Shown one piece after another: positions 1-8,043 of a stretch of DNA of 34,799 bases. A program made the translations under genes and the position numbers. How positions within the stretch are numbered: position 1 is the first letter of the stretch; the number at the start of each line of letters is the position of its first letter. The DNA is from Candidatus Parakkermansia intestinigallinarum (GTDB lineage: Bacteria > Verrucomicrobiota > Verrucomicrobiia > Verrucomicrobiales > Akkermansiaceae): NCBI GenBank assembly GCA_019114365.1, contig DXFQ01000133.1:1-34799 (forward strand), in the 5' to 3' direction. Below the pieces are notes generated by a model. That model did no database searches. It worked only from the letters and a program-made list of their open reading frames with translations, and was not told where the DNA came from.

Positions 1-139
1 GAGCGAGACGCTGCCGCCTCTGCGCAAGCCTGAATGGGGCCGACTGTCAAAGCCGACAAGACCGCCCCGCCACCCCGCCTGAATCCCACAAAGCACCCCG
101 CGCCCTTCGACACCTTCCCTCCTTCCCCCACCTTTCGAC
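1..139. other. Window edge and leader upstream of menB
   Basis: The first bases probably hold the last codons of an upstream gene. One frame reads ten codons to a stop at 31-33 and another reads to a stop near base 81; neither tail is long enough to recognise. No convincing promoter or Shine-Dalgarno sequence precedes menB at 140, so menB may be co-transcribed with the gene to the left. Confidence 0.3.
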
Positions 140-958
140 ATGAAACGCGACTGGACCCCCATCAAGCAGTACGAGGAAATCCTCTTCGAGCAATACGGCG
201 GCATCGCCCGCATCACCATCAACCGCGAACGCTACCGCAACGCCTTCACCCCCCTGACAACGGCAGAAATGAGCGACGCCCTGCGCCTCGCGCGGGAAAT
301 GGCCTCCGTGCGCGTCGTCGTCCTCACCGGCGCCGGCGACGTCGCCTTCTGCTCCGGCGGCGACATGCACGTCAAGGGCCGCGGCGGCTACCTCGACCGC
401 GACGGCGTGCCGCGCCTCTCCGTGCTCGACGTGCAGAAACAGATCCGCTCCCTGCCCAAACCCGTCATCGCCGCCGTCAACGGCTTCGCCATCGGCGGCG
501 GGCACGTTCTGCATGTCGTCTGCGACCTGAGCATCGCCTCCCAAAACGCCGTCTTCGGGCAAACCGGACCGCGCGTCGGCAGCTTCGATGCCGGCTTCGG
601 CTCCTCCTACATGGCGCGCTGCATCGGGCAGAAAAAAACGCGAGAAATATGGTTCCTCTGCCGCAAGTACAGCGCACAGGAAGCCCTCGACATGGGCCTC
701 GTCAACAAAGTCGTCCCCCTCGAGCAGCTGGAGGACGAATACGTGCAGTGGGCCGAAGAAATCATGCAGCTCTCCCCCATCGCCCTGCGCCTCATCAAAG
801 CCGGCCTCAACGCCGAGCTCGACGGCCAGGCCGGCATTCAGGAGCTGGCCGGCGACGCCACCATGCTCTACTACTTCTGCGACGAAGCGCATGAGGGCTC
901 CCGCGCCTTCCTCGAGAAGAGACCGCCGGACTTCTCCTCCTACCCGAACCTGCCCTGA
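140..958 (+). CDS. menB: 1,4-dihydroxy-2-naphthoyl-CoA synthase MenB
   Basis: MenB closes the second ring of the menaquinone head group, converting o-succinylbenzoyl-CoA to 1,4-dihydroxy-2-naphthoyl-CoA in the cytoplasm. The 272-residue product is full length for the family. It shows the crotonase-fold oxyanion-hole segment FCSGGD, the stretch [16 protein letters not shown], the MenB-specific [11 protein letters not shown] loop followed by GSSYMAR, then [13 protein letters not shown], and a C-terminal [11 protein letters not shown] block. These distinguish it from ordinary enoyl-CoA hydratases. menC follows after 36 bases in the same reading frame, so the pair is probably one transcript. The other men genes are not in the window. 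Identification is by strong recall of the family's conserved blocks. Confidence 0.96.
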   Translation: MKRDWTPIKQYEEILFEQYGGIARITINRERYRNAFTPLTTAEMSDALRLAREMASVRVVVLTGAGDVAFCSGGDMHVKGRGGYLDRDGVPRLSVLDVQKQIRSLPKPVIAAVNGFAIGGGHVLHVVCDLSIASQNAVFGQTGPRVGSFDAGFGSSYMARCIGQKKTREIWFLCRKYSAQEALDMGLVNKVVPLEQLEDEYVQWAEEIMQLSPIALRLIKAGLNAELDGQAGIQELAGDATMLYYFCDEAHEGSRAFLEKRPPDFSSYPNLP

Positions 959-994
959 GCCCATCCCCCTCACCCGCTCTCGCCCGCAACTCTC

Positions 995-2101
995 TTGCTC
1001 GCAACCGAGATATCCAAGGCAGCCGCCGCCGAAAGCGCCCTGCGTGAATCCCTCAGCCACCTGCCGCCCTTCCGGCTGCAGGCTGAGAAGCGCTTGCTGC
1101 ACTTCCGCCGCCCCGCCCGAACCTCGCGCGGAGAGCTCATCGAGCGCCCCGTCATCCTCATCCGCGCGCAGAGCGGGGAGCGCGAGAGCCTCGGCGAATG
1201 CAGCCTCATGCCCGGCCTCTCCCCCGAAGCCGACACACTTGACGACGCCAAGCTCGAAGCCGCCCTGCGCACCGTAGAAGCACAGCAAGCCCTCCGGCCG
1301 GAGCAATTCAGCAGCACCCCCGCCCTCCGCTTCGGCATCGAAGGCGCCCTGCTGGGCCTTCTCAGCCCCACTGCTGCCCTCTGGGACACCCCCTTCACGC
1401 GCCAAGAGCAAGACATCGACATCCATCACCTCATCTGGATGGATAAGGCCCCCGCCATGCTCGCCGCCATGCGCGAGGGCGCGCGGGCGGGAGCGCGCTG
1501 CCTCAAACTCAAAATCGGCGCCCTGCCTCTCGCTGACGAGCTGGCCATGCTGCGGGATATCCGCGCCGAGTTCACCGACATCGAGATTCGCGTCGACGCC
1601 AACGGAGCCTTCAGCCCGGCGGCCGCCCTGCCCGTGCTGCACGAGCTCGCCGCCATCGGCGTTGCCTGCATCGAGCAACCCATCGCCCCCGGCCGTCGGC
1701 AGGACATGTCCGCCCTCTGCCGCTGCTCGCCCCTGCCCATCGCCCTCGACGAAGAGCTCATCGCCGCGACCACCCGGCCCGAGCGCGAACAACTGCTCGA
1801 CCTCATCCACCCTCAGGCCCTCGTCATCAAACCCTCGCTGCACGGCGGCCTGAGCGGAGCCGCGCAGTGGGCGCGCCTCGCGGACGAGCGCGGCATCTCA
1901 TGGTGGATCAACTCGGCCCTCGAGAGCCACATCGGCCACAGCCTCCTGACGCAATGGTGCGGACTGACCGCCCCCGAGCGCCTCCACGGCCTCGGAACCG
2001 GCAAACTCTTCACCGACGACACCCTCCGCGACATCGAGCTTCGCGGGCACCGCCTGCACTGGAAAATTTATACTGGAAAACCCCGCGCGTCTGTGGTATA
2101 G
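995..2101 (+). CDS. menC: o-succinylbenzoate synthase MenC
   Basis: This enolase-superfamily enzyme dehydrates SHCHC to o-succinylbenzoate, two steps before MenB. The 368-residue frame has the KxK catalytic pair at Lys171/Lys173 (KLKIG), metal ligands Asp201 (DAN), Glu227 (EQP) and Asp252 (LDEE), and the second catalytic Lys279 (IKPS). The C-terminal half carries the INSALESHIG segment typical of MenC. The start used is TTG at 995, the first possible start after the menB stop in this frame; a later start near the RLLHF segment (about residue 33) is possible because family N-termini vary. A promoter for the next gene overlaps the stop codon. Confidence 0.9.
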   Translation: MLATEISKAAAAESALRESLSHLPPFRLQAEKRLLHFRRPARTSRGELIERPVILIRAQSGERESLGECSLMPGLSPEADTLDDAKLEAALRTVEAQQALRPEQFSSTPALRFGIEGALLGLLSPTAALWDTPFTRQEQDIDIHHLIWMDKAPAMLAAMREGARAGARCLKLKIGALPLADELAMLRDIRAEFTDIEIRVDANGAFSPAAALPVLHELAAIGVACIEQPIAPGRRQDMSALCRCSPLPIALDEELIAATTRPEREQLLDLIHPQALVIKPSLHGGLSGAAQWARLADERGISWWINSALESHIGHSLLTQWCGLTAPERLHGLGTGKLFTDDTLRDIELRGHRLHWKIYTGKPRASVV

Positions 2102-2102
2102 A
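2074..2102 (+). promoter_or_regulatory. Extended -10 promoter for the 2140 gene
   Basis: TATAGA at 2097-2102 is preceded by TGG, giving an extended -10. The -35 (TGGAAA at 2074-2079, 17 bp spacer) is poor. The -10 overlaps the menC stop codon. The predicted start near 2109 leaves about 30 bases of leader. Confidence 0.45.
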
Positions 2103-2139
2103 AAACGCGGGGACACCAAGCAACCCATCCCCCGACACG

Positions 2140-2811
2140 ATGAAGAAACTCTGCCTCCTCGTTCTCCTCACGAGCCTCGCCTGCCTCAACCCCGCCCTTG
2201 CCGAGTTTGACGATCAGGCTCCGGCCGACGCCCGCGTCGGCAACTGCGACCTCATGGCCTCCACGACCCTGCGTGCCGTCTACGTCGGCCCCGTCGACAT
2301 CGACGGCCGCCACTACTACCGCTTCACCGTCTCAACCACCCTGGCCTACAAAGCATACAACCGCTATGCCAACAGGCCCCTGCGCTACGGTCAGACCCTC
2401 GATATCGACGCCGACTCCGGTCGCCCGGGGCAGCCCGGCAGCGTGTTGAACGTCATCGCCTCCATGCAACCCGGCGAAGAAGCCGTCATGCTCATCGACC
2501 ACGTCTTCCTCTTCGTCGATGACTACTACGGCAACCAAATCGTCTGCACGCGCATTGCCCCGATTCGCCCGGGAGCTGCGGCAACGGGCGCACAGCCTCC
2601 CTCGTCCGCCGGGCTGCCCTCCACCTCCGGGCTGCCGGAGACAGAGACACCCGGCCTGCCCTCCGTCGGCGGGAAAACGCCCGATGATCGGAGCGACCGC
2701 ACGCCCTCCCTTCCCGCACCGTCCGGCGGTGATGACACCATCATCGAAACCGGGAATCCGCAACCGATTGACCCCGATCGCCCGCTGCTCCCCGAAGGCG
2801 ACGGCTTTTGA
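2140..2811 (+). CDS. Secreted protein of unknown function, tandem paralog A
   Basis: This 223-residue protein begins with a clear signal peptide (MKKLCLLVLLTSLACLNPALA), so it should be exported. The mature part contains VGNCDLMAS, a GQPGSVLNVIASMQPGEEAVMLIDHVF region and YGNQIVCTRIAP, followed by a Pro/Ser/Gly-rich, probably disordered tail. The next gene (2854-3681) encodes a protein with the same blocks in the same order: VGNCDLLAS, PGQPASIMQG, LRPGQLAVMRLDRLF and YGERLVCARF. The two are therefore tandem duplicates. Each conserves a Cys in the NCD block and a Cys in the V-C-x-R block, which could form a disulfide. I do not recognise the family. Export is well supported; function is not. 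Confidence 0.75.
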   Translation: MKKLCLLVLLTSLACLNPALAEFDDQAPADARVGNCDLMASTTLRAVYVGPVDIDGRHYYRFTVSTTLAYKAYNRYANRPLRYGQTLDIDADSGRPGQPGSVLNVIASMQPGEEAVMLIDHVFLFVDDYYGNQIVCTRIAPIRPGAAATGAQPPSSAGLPSTSGLPETETPGLPSVGGKTPDDRSDRTPSLPAPSGGDDTIIETGNPQPIDPDRPLLPEGDGF

Positions 2812-2853
2812 TTGCGCCTCACGTCCCCTCCCGCCTCCTTCCCTCTCGGTATC

Positions 2854-3681
2854 ATGTTCAGCGCCTCCGCCCGACACCTGACCTCCCTCGTCGCGCTCAG
2901 CCTCATCGGCTCGGCTCCGCTCGCCGCCCAGCAACCGGCCTACCCCGCGCCGCTCCCGTCGGCCGTGCAGCAGGTCGGCAACTGCGACCTGCTGGCCTCC
3001 GACACCGTCCGAGCCGTCTTTCTGGACATCACCTCGACCGACCGCGGCGACTACGTCGCCCGCTTTGAGATCGTCGAAGCACTCGCCCATGAACCGATAA
3101 GCCCCCACGCCAAGCTCAACGCCATGCAGGTCGGCGAAACCTTCAGCATCCTGCTGCGAAACGACGTTCCCGGCCAGCCCGCGAGCATCATGCAGGGCTT
3201 GGTGGCTCTTCGCCCCGGGCAGCTGGCCGTCATGAGGCTCGACCGCCTCTTCATGCTCGACCCGTCCGACTACGGCGAGCGCCTCGTCTGCGCGCGCTTC
3301 CGGCCGCTGAACAGCTCGGCCAACCAACCGGCCGCCGGATCCGAAGGCGGGTCTCAGGCAACGGCGACGCCGAACTCCGTCTTCAAACAAAACACCAGCA
3401 CCATCAAATACGAAGTGGCCGACGACGGCAGCATCCGCGAGAAACAGTACATCAACGGCGAAGAAATCCCCCCGCCCGAGCTCTACCACGTTGATCCCGC
3501 TGAGGAGAGCCGCGAATCCGACACCGGGAGCAGCAGCTCCGATGCCCTGCCCGCGAACATCCTGCCCGAGGACGAAAGCGACGTCGAGCCGACGACACCG
3601 ACGCGCCTTCAAACCCGCCGCCTCACCCCCTCGGCCGGCGGCAACCCCGTCAGCATCAGCGGCAGCCGCGCCAAACCCTGA
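2854..3681 (+). CDS. Secreted protein of unknown function, tandem paralog B
   Basis: The ATG at 2854 gives 275 residues with a signal peptide ending near PLAA-QQP. A TTG at 2812 would add 14 residues before the signal peptide and is less likely. The mature domain aligns with the preceding gene (NCD block, PGQP block, LRPGQLAVM block, YG-x2-LVCAR block). After about residue 170 it diverges into a hydrophilic Ser/Pro/Glu-rich region and a basic tail. A segment near residues 180-210 (KYEVADDGSIREKQYINGEE) is absent from paralog A. It lies 42 bases after paralog A and is probably co-transcribed. The function is unknown. Confidence 0.7.
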   Translation: MFSASARHLTSLVALSLIGSAPLAAQQPAYPAPLPSAVQQVGNCDLLASDTVRAVFLDITSTDRGDYVARFEIVEALAHEPISPHAKLNAMQVGETFSILLRNDVPGQPASIMQGLVALRPGQLAVMRLDRLFMLDPSDYGERLVCARFRPLNSSANQPAAGSEGGSQATATPNSVFKQNTSTIKYEVADDGSIREKQYINGEEIPPPELYHVDPAEESRESDTGSSSSDALPANILPEDESDVEPTTPTRLQTRRLTPSAGGNPVSISGSRAKP

Positions 3682-3761
3682 AACCGAGCGCTGCGGAGGC
3701 GCAAAACTTGCATTTCTCCCCCTCCGTTCGGCCTTTTTTTCTGGATTGCCACCGCAGAGCG

Positions 3762-3770
3762 TGGTAAAAT
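3762..3770 (+). promoter_or_regulatory. Extended -10 promoter placing +1 at the usp start codon
   Basis: TGG followed by TAAAAT (3765-3770) forms an extended -10. Only weak -35 matches occur upstream (around 3741-3747). Six bases separate the -10 from the ATG at 3777, so the transcript should begin at or next to the start codon and be leaderless. Confidence 0.55.
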
Positions 3771-3776
3771 ACCCCT

Positions 3777-4268
3777 ATGGTAAGAATTCTCGCAGCGACA
3801 GATTTCTCTGACGAAGGCAAACCCGTACTCGACTTCACGGCCAATCTGGTAAGGCAGTGCGGCGGCAAGATGTACCTTCTCCACGCCGTAGAGCCCTGCA
3901 TGATAGACGCCGCCGGCAGCATCCCCTCCGGCGACCTGCTCGGGGGCTTCTCTGCCGTCTCCATGCCCGACGTGTCCGACTGCAACACGGTGCTTGAGAT
4001 GGCCGACAAGCGCGCCAAGAAGATGGCGGAAGACATCGGCCGGCAGTGGGACATCCCGATCTACGGCAAGGCGGAAGAAGCCGATGACATCGTGGAGTGC
4101 GTGCACGACTTCTGCGAGAGACACCACATCGACGTGCTGGTGATCGGCAACCGTCACCATTCCCTGCTCACCTCCATTTTGCTCGGCAACACCGCTGAAA
4201 AACTCGTCCGCGCCGCCAAGATTCCCGTCACCGTCGTTCCCTGCGGCTCGAAAGCCAAACAGGTCTGA
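3777..4268 (+). CDS. Universal stress protein (UspA family)
   Basis: This is a single-domain Usp of 163 residues. It starts with the family N-terminus VRILAATDFSDEGK, has LLHAVEP after the second strand, and ends with VLVIGNRHHSLLTSILLG followed by NTAEKLVRAAKIPVTVVP. The last part corresponds to the nucleotide-binding G-2x-G-9x-G(S/T) motif, but the second Gly is replaced (NRHHS) and the final GS is GN, so ATP binding may be altered. It heads an operon: its TGA overlaps the ATG of the YmdB-like gene (4266-4270). There is no Shine-Dalgarno sequence, consistent with a leaderless mRNA. Confidence 0.9.
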   Translation: MVRILAATDFSDEGKPVLDFTANLVRQCGGKMYLLHAVEPCMIDAAGSIPSGDLLGGFSAVSMPDVSDCNTVLEMADKRAKKMAEDIGRQWDIPIYGKAEEADDIVECVHDFCERHHIDVLVIGNRHHSLLTSILLGNTAEKLVRAAKIPVTVVPCGSKAKQV

Positions 4269-5062
4269 TGATGAAGGTCTTGTTCGTGGGAGACGTCGTG
4301 GGAGAGCCCGGGAGGCTCACCCTCTATCGGGCCTTGCCGGAGCTCAAATCGGAATACAGCATCGACGCCGTCGTCGTCAACGGAGAAAATGCGGCAGGCG
4401 GGCGCGGCATCACGCCTGCCATCGCGCACGATTTCTTCATCAACGGCGTCGATGTCATTACACTGGGGGATCACGTATGGGACCAAGCGGAACTGGCCGC
4501 GCGAATCGACGAACTGCCCACCGTCCTGCGCCCCTACAACCACCAAAGCAACACCCCGGGCTGCGGGAGCTGCGTGATTGCCACCCCCGCGGGAAGCTTG
4601 GGTGTGCTCTGCCTTCAAGGGCGCACCTTTATGAAGACGGGAGTTGAAAACCCCTTTTCGTGTGCTGAATCCGCGGTGGAGTCCCTGCGCCTGACGTCCG
4701 GAGCGCAGGCCATTGTCGTTGACTTTCACGCCGAAACAACGAGCGAGAAAATCGCCATGGGCCGCTTCCTCGACGGGAAAGTTTCCGCCGTCCTCGGCAC
4801 ACACACGCACGTGCAAACCAACGACGCCTGCCTTCTGCCGGGCGGCACGGCCTACCTGACCGATGCGGGCATGTGCGGGCCGCTGGACAGCGTCATTGGC
4901 CGCAGCGTCGAGCCCGTCGTCAACAGCTTCGTCACCTGCATGCCGAGAAAATTCCCCGTCGCGAGCTGGCCGACCCGCCTGAGCGGAGCCGTCATCAGCA
5001 TCGACGAAACAACGGGGAAAGCCCTTGAGATCACCCCCCTCAACCGCATTTACGAAAAATGA
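4268..5062 (+). CDS. YmdB-type metallophosphoesterase (2',3'-cAMP phosphodiesterase family)
   Basis: This 264-residue protein matches the YmdB family, dinuclear-metal phosphodiesterases studied in Bacillus as 2',3'-cyclic-AMP phosphodiesterases. Metal-ligand motifs occur in order: FVGDVVG at the N-terminus, NGENAAGGRG, LGDHVWD, DFHAETTSEK, and the C-terminal GTHTHVQTND followed by YLTDAGMCGP and SVIGR. The length is normal for the family. Two ATGs occur in tandem (4268 and 4271); the first overlaps the usp stop. The last codons overlap the start of the tcdA-like gene, so translation is coupled on both sides. The exact substrate in this organism is not known. Confidence 0.92.
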   Translation: MMKVLFVGDVVGEPGRLTLYRALPELKSEYSIDAVVVNGENAAGGRGITPAIAHDFFINGVDVITLGDHVWDQAELAARIDELPTVLRPYNHQSNTPGCGSCVIATPAGSLGVLCLQGRTFMKTGVENPFSCAESAVESLRLTSGAQAIVVDFHAETTSEKIAMGRFLDGKVSAVLGTHTHVQTNDACLLPGGTAYLTDAGMCGPLDSVIGRSVEPVVNSFVTCMPRKFPVASWPTRLSGAVISIDETTGKALEITPLNRIYEK

Positions 5063-5874
5063 CGGACCGCGAGAGATTCGGCGGCATCGCCCGCCTCTAC
5101 AGCGAAGAAGGCGCCGACAAAATCGCGCACTCACGCGCCGCCGTCGTCGGCATCGGCGGCGTCGGCTCCTGGGCTGCGGAAGCGCTGGCCCGCAGCGGCG
5201 TGGGCACCATCATCCTGCTCGATCTCGATGACATCTGCCTGACCAACACCAACCGCCAAATCCACGCTCTGGAAGGTCAGTACGGGCGCCCGAAAGTCGA
5301 CGTCATGGCCGAGCGCCTTCGCCTCATCAACCCCGCCGTCCGCACGATACCCATCCAAGCCTTCTACACCCCCGGGCACCCCGAACGGCTTTTCGACGAG
5401 AAGCCCGACGTCGTCATCGACGCCATCGACTCGATGAAATCGAAGTGTCACCTCATCGCCGAATGCCGGACGCGCGGCGTGCCCATCGTCACCTGCGGCG
5501 GCGCCGGCGGGCGCATTGATCCGTCCCGAATCGCCGTCGCCGACCTCGCCCGCACCTGCGGAGACAACATGCTCTCCCAACTGCGAAAAATCCTCAGGCA
5601 GCAATATGACTTTCCCCTCTACGACCGCTGCCCCGAAATCGGCATTCCCTGCGTCTACTCGAGCGAAAAACCCCGCTTCGCCCGCTGCGACGGCAGCGTC
5701 AGCCTCGAGCGTGAAGCAGGCCACGTCGGCCGCATCAGCTGCCATGCCGGCTTCGGATCCGCCGCGCACATCACCGGAAGCTTCGGCCTGATGATGGCCG
5801 GCCTCGCCCTCAACATCCTCTGCCCCGACTCCCTGAGCAGCTCGGCCTGCAGCACCTGCTCACCCAAGCCCTGA
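5059..5874 (+). CDS. tcdA: tRNA threonylcarbamoyladenosine dehydratase (TcdA/CsdL type)
   Basis: This E1/ThiF-fold adenylating enzyme is predicted to cyclise the t6A37 modification of tRNA to ct6A using ATP. The 271-residue sequence shows the family N-terminus [13 protein letters not shown], nucleotide-binding [68 protein letters not shown] and PCVYSSEKP, all typical of TcdA rather than MoeB or ThiF. It overlaps the preceding gene by an ATGA. A 53-base gap follows before the SpoU methyltransferase, so tRNA and rRNA modification genes sit together. Confidence 0.93.
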   Translation: MTDRERFGGIARLYSEEGADKIAHSRAAVVGIGGVGSWAAEALARSGVGTIILLDLDDICLTNTNRQIHALEGQYGRPKVDVMAERLRLINPAVRTIPIQAFYTPGHPERLFDEKPDVVIDAIDSMKSKCHLIAECRTRGVPIVTCGGAGGRIDPSRIAVADLARTCGDNMLSQLRKILRQQYDFPLYDRCPEIGIPCVYSSEKPRFARCDGSVSLEREAGHVGRISCHAGFGSAAHITGSFGLMMAGLALNILCPDSLSSSACSTCSPKP

Positions 5875-5927
5875 CAGAGCCCTCCCCCGCACCTCTCGCA
5901 CCCCGTCCCCCTCCATTCCCCCTCGGC

Positions 5928-6548
5928 ATGAACCCCAACGGCAAGGACAGAACAGCCCGCCCGAACAAGCACACCGCCCGCAGCGAAAGCCGCTTTGAGA
6001 AAACGCCCACGCGCACCGTCGTCAAATCGCTCGACGAAGGCGCCTTGGCAGACATCCTCAGCCGACAACCGCAGGGGCTCTACCTCGTGCTCGACTGCAT
6101 CCAAGACCCGCACAACCTCGGCGCCATCCTCCGCACCGCAGACGGAGCCGGAGTCGCCGCCGTCATTGCGCCCAAAGACAAATCCGTCGGCATCACCGAG
6201 ACCGTCCTGCGCGTCTCCGTCGGCGCGGCGGAAAAAGTCCCCTTCGTGCAAGTCACCAACCTCGCCCGCACCATGAAAGCCCTCAAAGAAGCAGGGCTCT
6301 GGTTCGTCGGCACATCCGACCACGGCGACCGCTCACTCTACGAGACCGACCTGCGCGGCGGCATCGCCATCGTCATGGGAGCGGAGGGTGACGGCATGCG
6401 GCGGCTCACGGAAGAGAACTGCGACTTCCTCGTCCGCATCCCCATGCACGGCAGCGTGCCCTGCCTCAACGTCTCCGTCGCCACCGGCGTCTGCCTCTAC
6501 GAAGCCCTCCGGCAGCGCGAGAGCGCCGGCGAACACGACGCATCGTGA
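5928..6548 (+). CDS. SpoU/TrmH-family RNA 2'-O-methyltransferase
   Basis: This 206-residue SPOUT methyltransferase should methylate a ribose 2'-OH in rRNA or tRNA using S-adenosylmethionine. It has motif 1 ([16 protein letters not shown]), motif 2 ([12 protein letters not shown]) and the trefoil-knot motif 3 ([18 protein letters not shown]), the SAM-binding and dimer region. The N-terminal substrate-binding domain of RlmB is absent, replaced by about 35 basic residues ([18 protein letters not shown]), so the target could be rRNA or tRNA. Its stop overlaps the GTG of the next gene. Confidence 0.9.
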   Translation: MNPNGKDRTARPNKHTARSESRFEKTPTRTVVKSLDEGALADILSRQPQGLYLVLDCIQDPHNLGAILRTADGAGVAAVIAPKDKSVGITETVLRVSVGAAEKVPFVQVTNLARTMKALKEAGLWFVGTSDHGDRSLYETDLRGGIAIVMGAEGDGMRRLTEENCDFLVRIPMHGSVPCLNVSVATGVCLYEALRQRESAGEHDAS

Positions 6549-7360
6549 GCAATCAGACACCAGAACCCGGCAGCGACGCCATCATCACCCCGGACGTCCC
6601 GCCCGGGGCGCTGCTGCGCTTCATCTCGGATCTGCATCTCGGCCACGAGCGCAGCGAAGTGAAATCCGTAGCCGCCTTGGCTCCGATCATCAGCGGGGCG
6701 GACGTCCTCGTCGTCGCCGGAGACTTGGCCGAAACGCGGAATTGCCCTTGGCGGCAACGAGCCCTCGAACTCAGGGAAGACTTTCGCGCCCTCTGCGCCC
6801 GCATGGGCGTCCGGCTCATCGAACTCTCCGGCAACCACGACCCCGACGTACGCCCCCTGCTTGCCCGCTTCTACGGCGGCGAAGTCGTCGCCATGCACGG
6901 CCACGCCCTCTTCAAAGAAGTCGCCCCGTGGAGCTGGGAATACCTCCGCAACCGCGACGCCTGTCGCCGCCTCATCGCTCAATACCCCAAGCTCGAAAGC
7001 GACCTCACCGAGCGCCTCGAACTCTCGAGAGCCGTCAGCCTCGCCACCACACCCATCATGCGGCGCGACGGCATACGCAACCGCTGGCTGCGCGGCTTCA
7101 TGCACTGCTTCTGGCCCCCGTTGCGCCCTTGGAACATCATTCGGGCATGGACAACCTGCGGCAAAAGAGCTCGCGAATTTGCCGAGCGCTTCCTGCCCGA
7201 CTGCCGCATCCTCATCACGGGGCACTTTCACCGCTCCGGTCACTGGAACTACGGCCGGCTCAACATATATAACACCGGAGCCTGTTTTCGGCATGCCCGC
7301 CCCTATCTCGTCGATGTGAGAAACGGCCGCGTCATCAGCTACCGACGCGCCACTCAGTAA
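6545..7360 (+). CDS. Calcineurin-like metallophosphoesterase
   Basis: This 271-residue cytoplasmic protein has the metallophosphoesterase metal-site series: DLHLGH, GDLAET, GNHD, HGH and GHFHRSG. It starts with GTG inside a GTGA overlap with the methyltransferase gene. A long insert between the HGH and GHFH motifs (about residues 120-220, containing [14 protein letters not shown]) forms amphipathic or membrane-proximal helices. That pattern is seen in LpxH-like and UDP-sugar-hydrolysing relatives, but the GNHD context does not settle the substrate. It is the last gene of the operon that starts at 3777. Confidence 0.85.
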   Translation: MSNQTPEPGSDAIITPDVPPGALLRFISDLHLGHERSEVKSVAALAPIISGADVLVVAGDLAETRNCPWRQRALELREDFRALCARMGVRLIELSGNHDPDVRPLLARFYGGEVVAMHGHALFKEVAPWSWEYLRNRDACRRLIAQYPKLESDLTERLELSRAVSLATTPIMRRDGIRNRWLRGFMHCFWPPLRPWNIIRAWTTCGKRAREFAERFLPDCRILITGHFHRSGHWNYGRLNIYNTGACFRHARPYLVDVRNGRVISYRRATQ

Positions 7361-7395
7361 TGACGCAAAATTAAGCCTCAAAGTCATTTTTCACC

Positions 7396-7424
7396 TTGCG
7401 CAGGCGACGGGAGTATGCTAAATT
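7396..7424 (+). promoter_or_regulatory. Promoter of the HU gene
   Basis: TTGCGC (7396-7401), a 17 bp spacer and an extended -10 TGC-TAAATT (7419-7424). Transcription should start near 7431, leaving a leader of about 26 bases before the ATG at 7457. Confidence 0.7.
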
Positions 7425-7456
7425 TCCCCTGCAGTTAACCTTAATCTCTCTGACTT

Positions 7457-7729
7457 ATGAACAAAACACAACTGATCGACCTCATCCAGCAGGAGCTCGG
7501 TGAAGATGCCACCAAGAAGTGCGCGGCTGATGCCCTCAACGCCACCCTCAAGGCTATCACCAAGGCCGTTGCCACGGAGAAAGTCCAGCTCGTCGGCTTC
7601 GGCACCTTTGAGACCAAGACGCGCCCCGCTCGCACCGGCCTCAACCCCCGCACGAAGGAGCCTGTGCAGATTCCCGCCTGCAAATACGTCTCCTTCAAGC
7701 CCTCTTCCTCCCTCAAGAGCGAAGCCTGA
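7457..7729 (+). CDS. HU/IHF-family DNA-binding protein
   Basis: This 90-residue histone-like protein bends and compacts DNA as a dimer. It has the family N-terminus MNKTQLIDLIQQELG, the central VQLVGFGTFE turn before the beta arms, and the arm-tip region TRPARTGLNPRTKEP with the conserved NPRT-x3-(I/V) motif, followed by FKPSSSLK. The length and Lys/Arg content are normal. It is monocistronic: its own promoter lies upstream and a strong terminator follows 25 bases after the stop. Confidence 0.96.
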   Translation: MNKTQLIDLIQQELGEDATKKCAADALNATLKAITKAVATEKVQLVGFGTFETKTRPARTGLNPRTKEPVQIPACKYVSFKPSSSLKSEA

Positions 7730-7754
7730 GCGAAGACATCTTCTCCAAGACCTC

Positions 7755-7794
7755 AAAAGCAGCGCCCCCCTCAATCGGCGGGCGCTGCTTTTTT
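7755..7794 (+). terminator. Intrinsic terminator after HU
   Basis: AGCAGCGCCC at 7758-7767 pairs with GGGCGCTGCT at 7780-7789. Flanking A's and a run of T's (7789-7794) follow, the standard form of a factor-independent terminator. The A-rich left side makes it potentially active in both directions. Confidence 0.9.
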
Positions 7795-7981
7795 ATGGCC
7801 GGACGCCTCGTCCGAGCCGAACCTATCTTGCGCGCCTCCCCCCCATCCGCTCCTGCCCGCAAGCAAGACAGGAGTGCAGCCGTCGCTAAAACTCCCCGCA
7901 GGAATCACCCCCGGGAGTCTGCCCGCACGCCGACATCCGCAAATTGAAAGCTCGATGCCCCCCCAAGCACGAGCAACAATC

Positions 7982-8015
7982 AAAACGCCCCCGGCTCATT
8001 CGAGAGCCGGGGGCG
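7982..8015 (-). terminator. Intrinsic terminator of the GH2 gene
   Basis: A perfect 12 bp stem (7986-7997 with 8004-8015; loop ATTCGA) is followed on the - strand by TTTT. It lies just past the stop codon of the beta-galactosidase-like gene. The bases between this and the HU terminator (7795-7981) show no gene. Confidence 0.85.
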
Positions 8016-8043
8016 CAGATGAATAAACGCAGGAAGCGCAGCC

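Noticed and set aside
47..1843. 598-codon open frame on the - strand across menB and menC
   Set aside because: It lies antisense to two clear enzymes, has low-complexity Gly/Ala/Asp-rich sequence and no motifs. High GC at third codon positions removes stops from the opposite frame.
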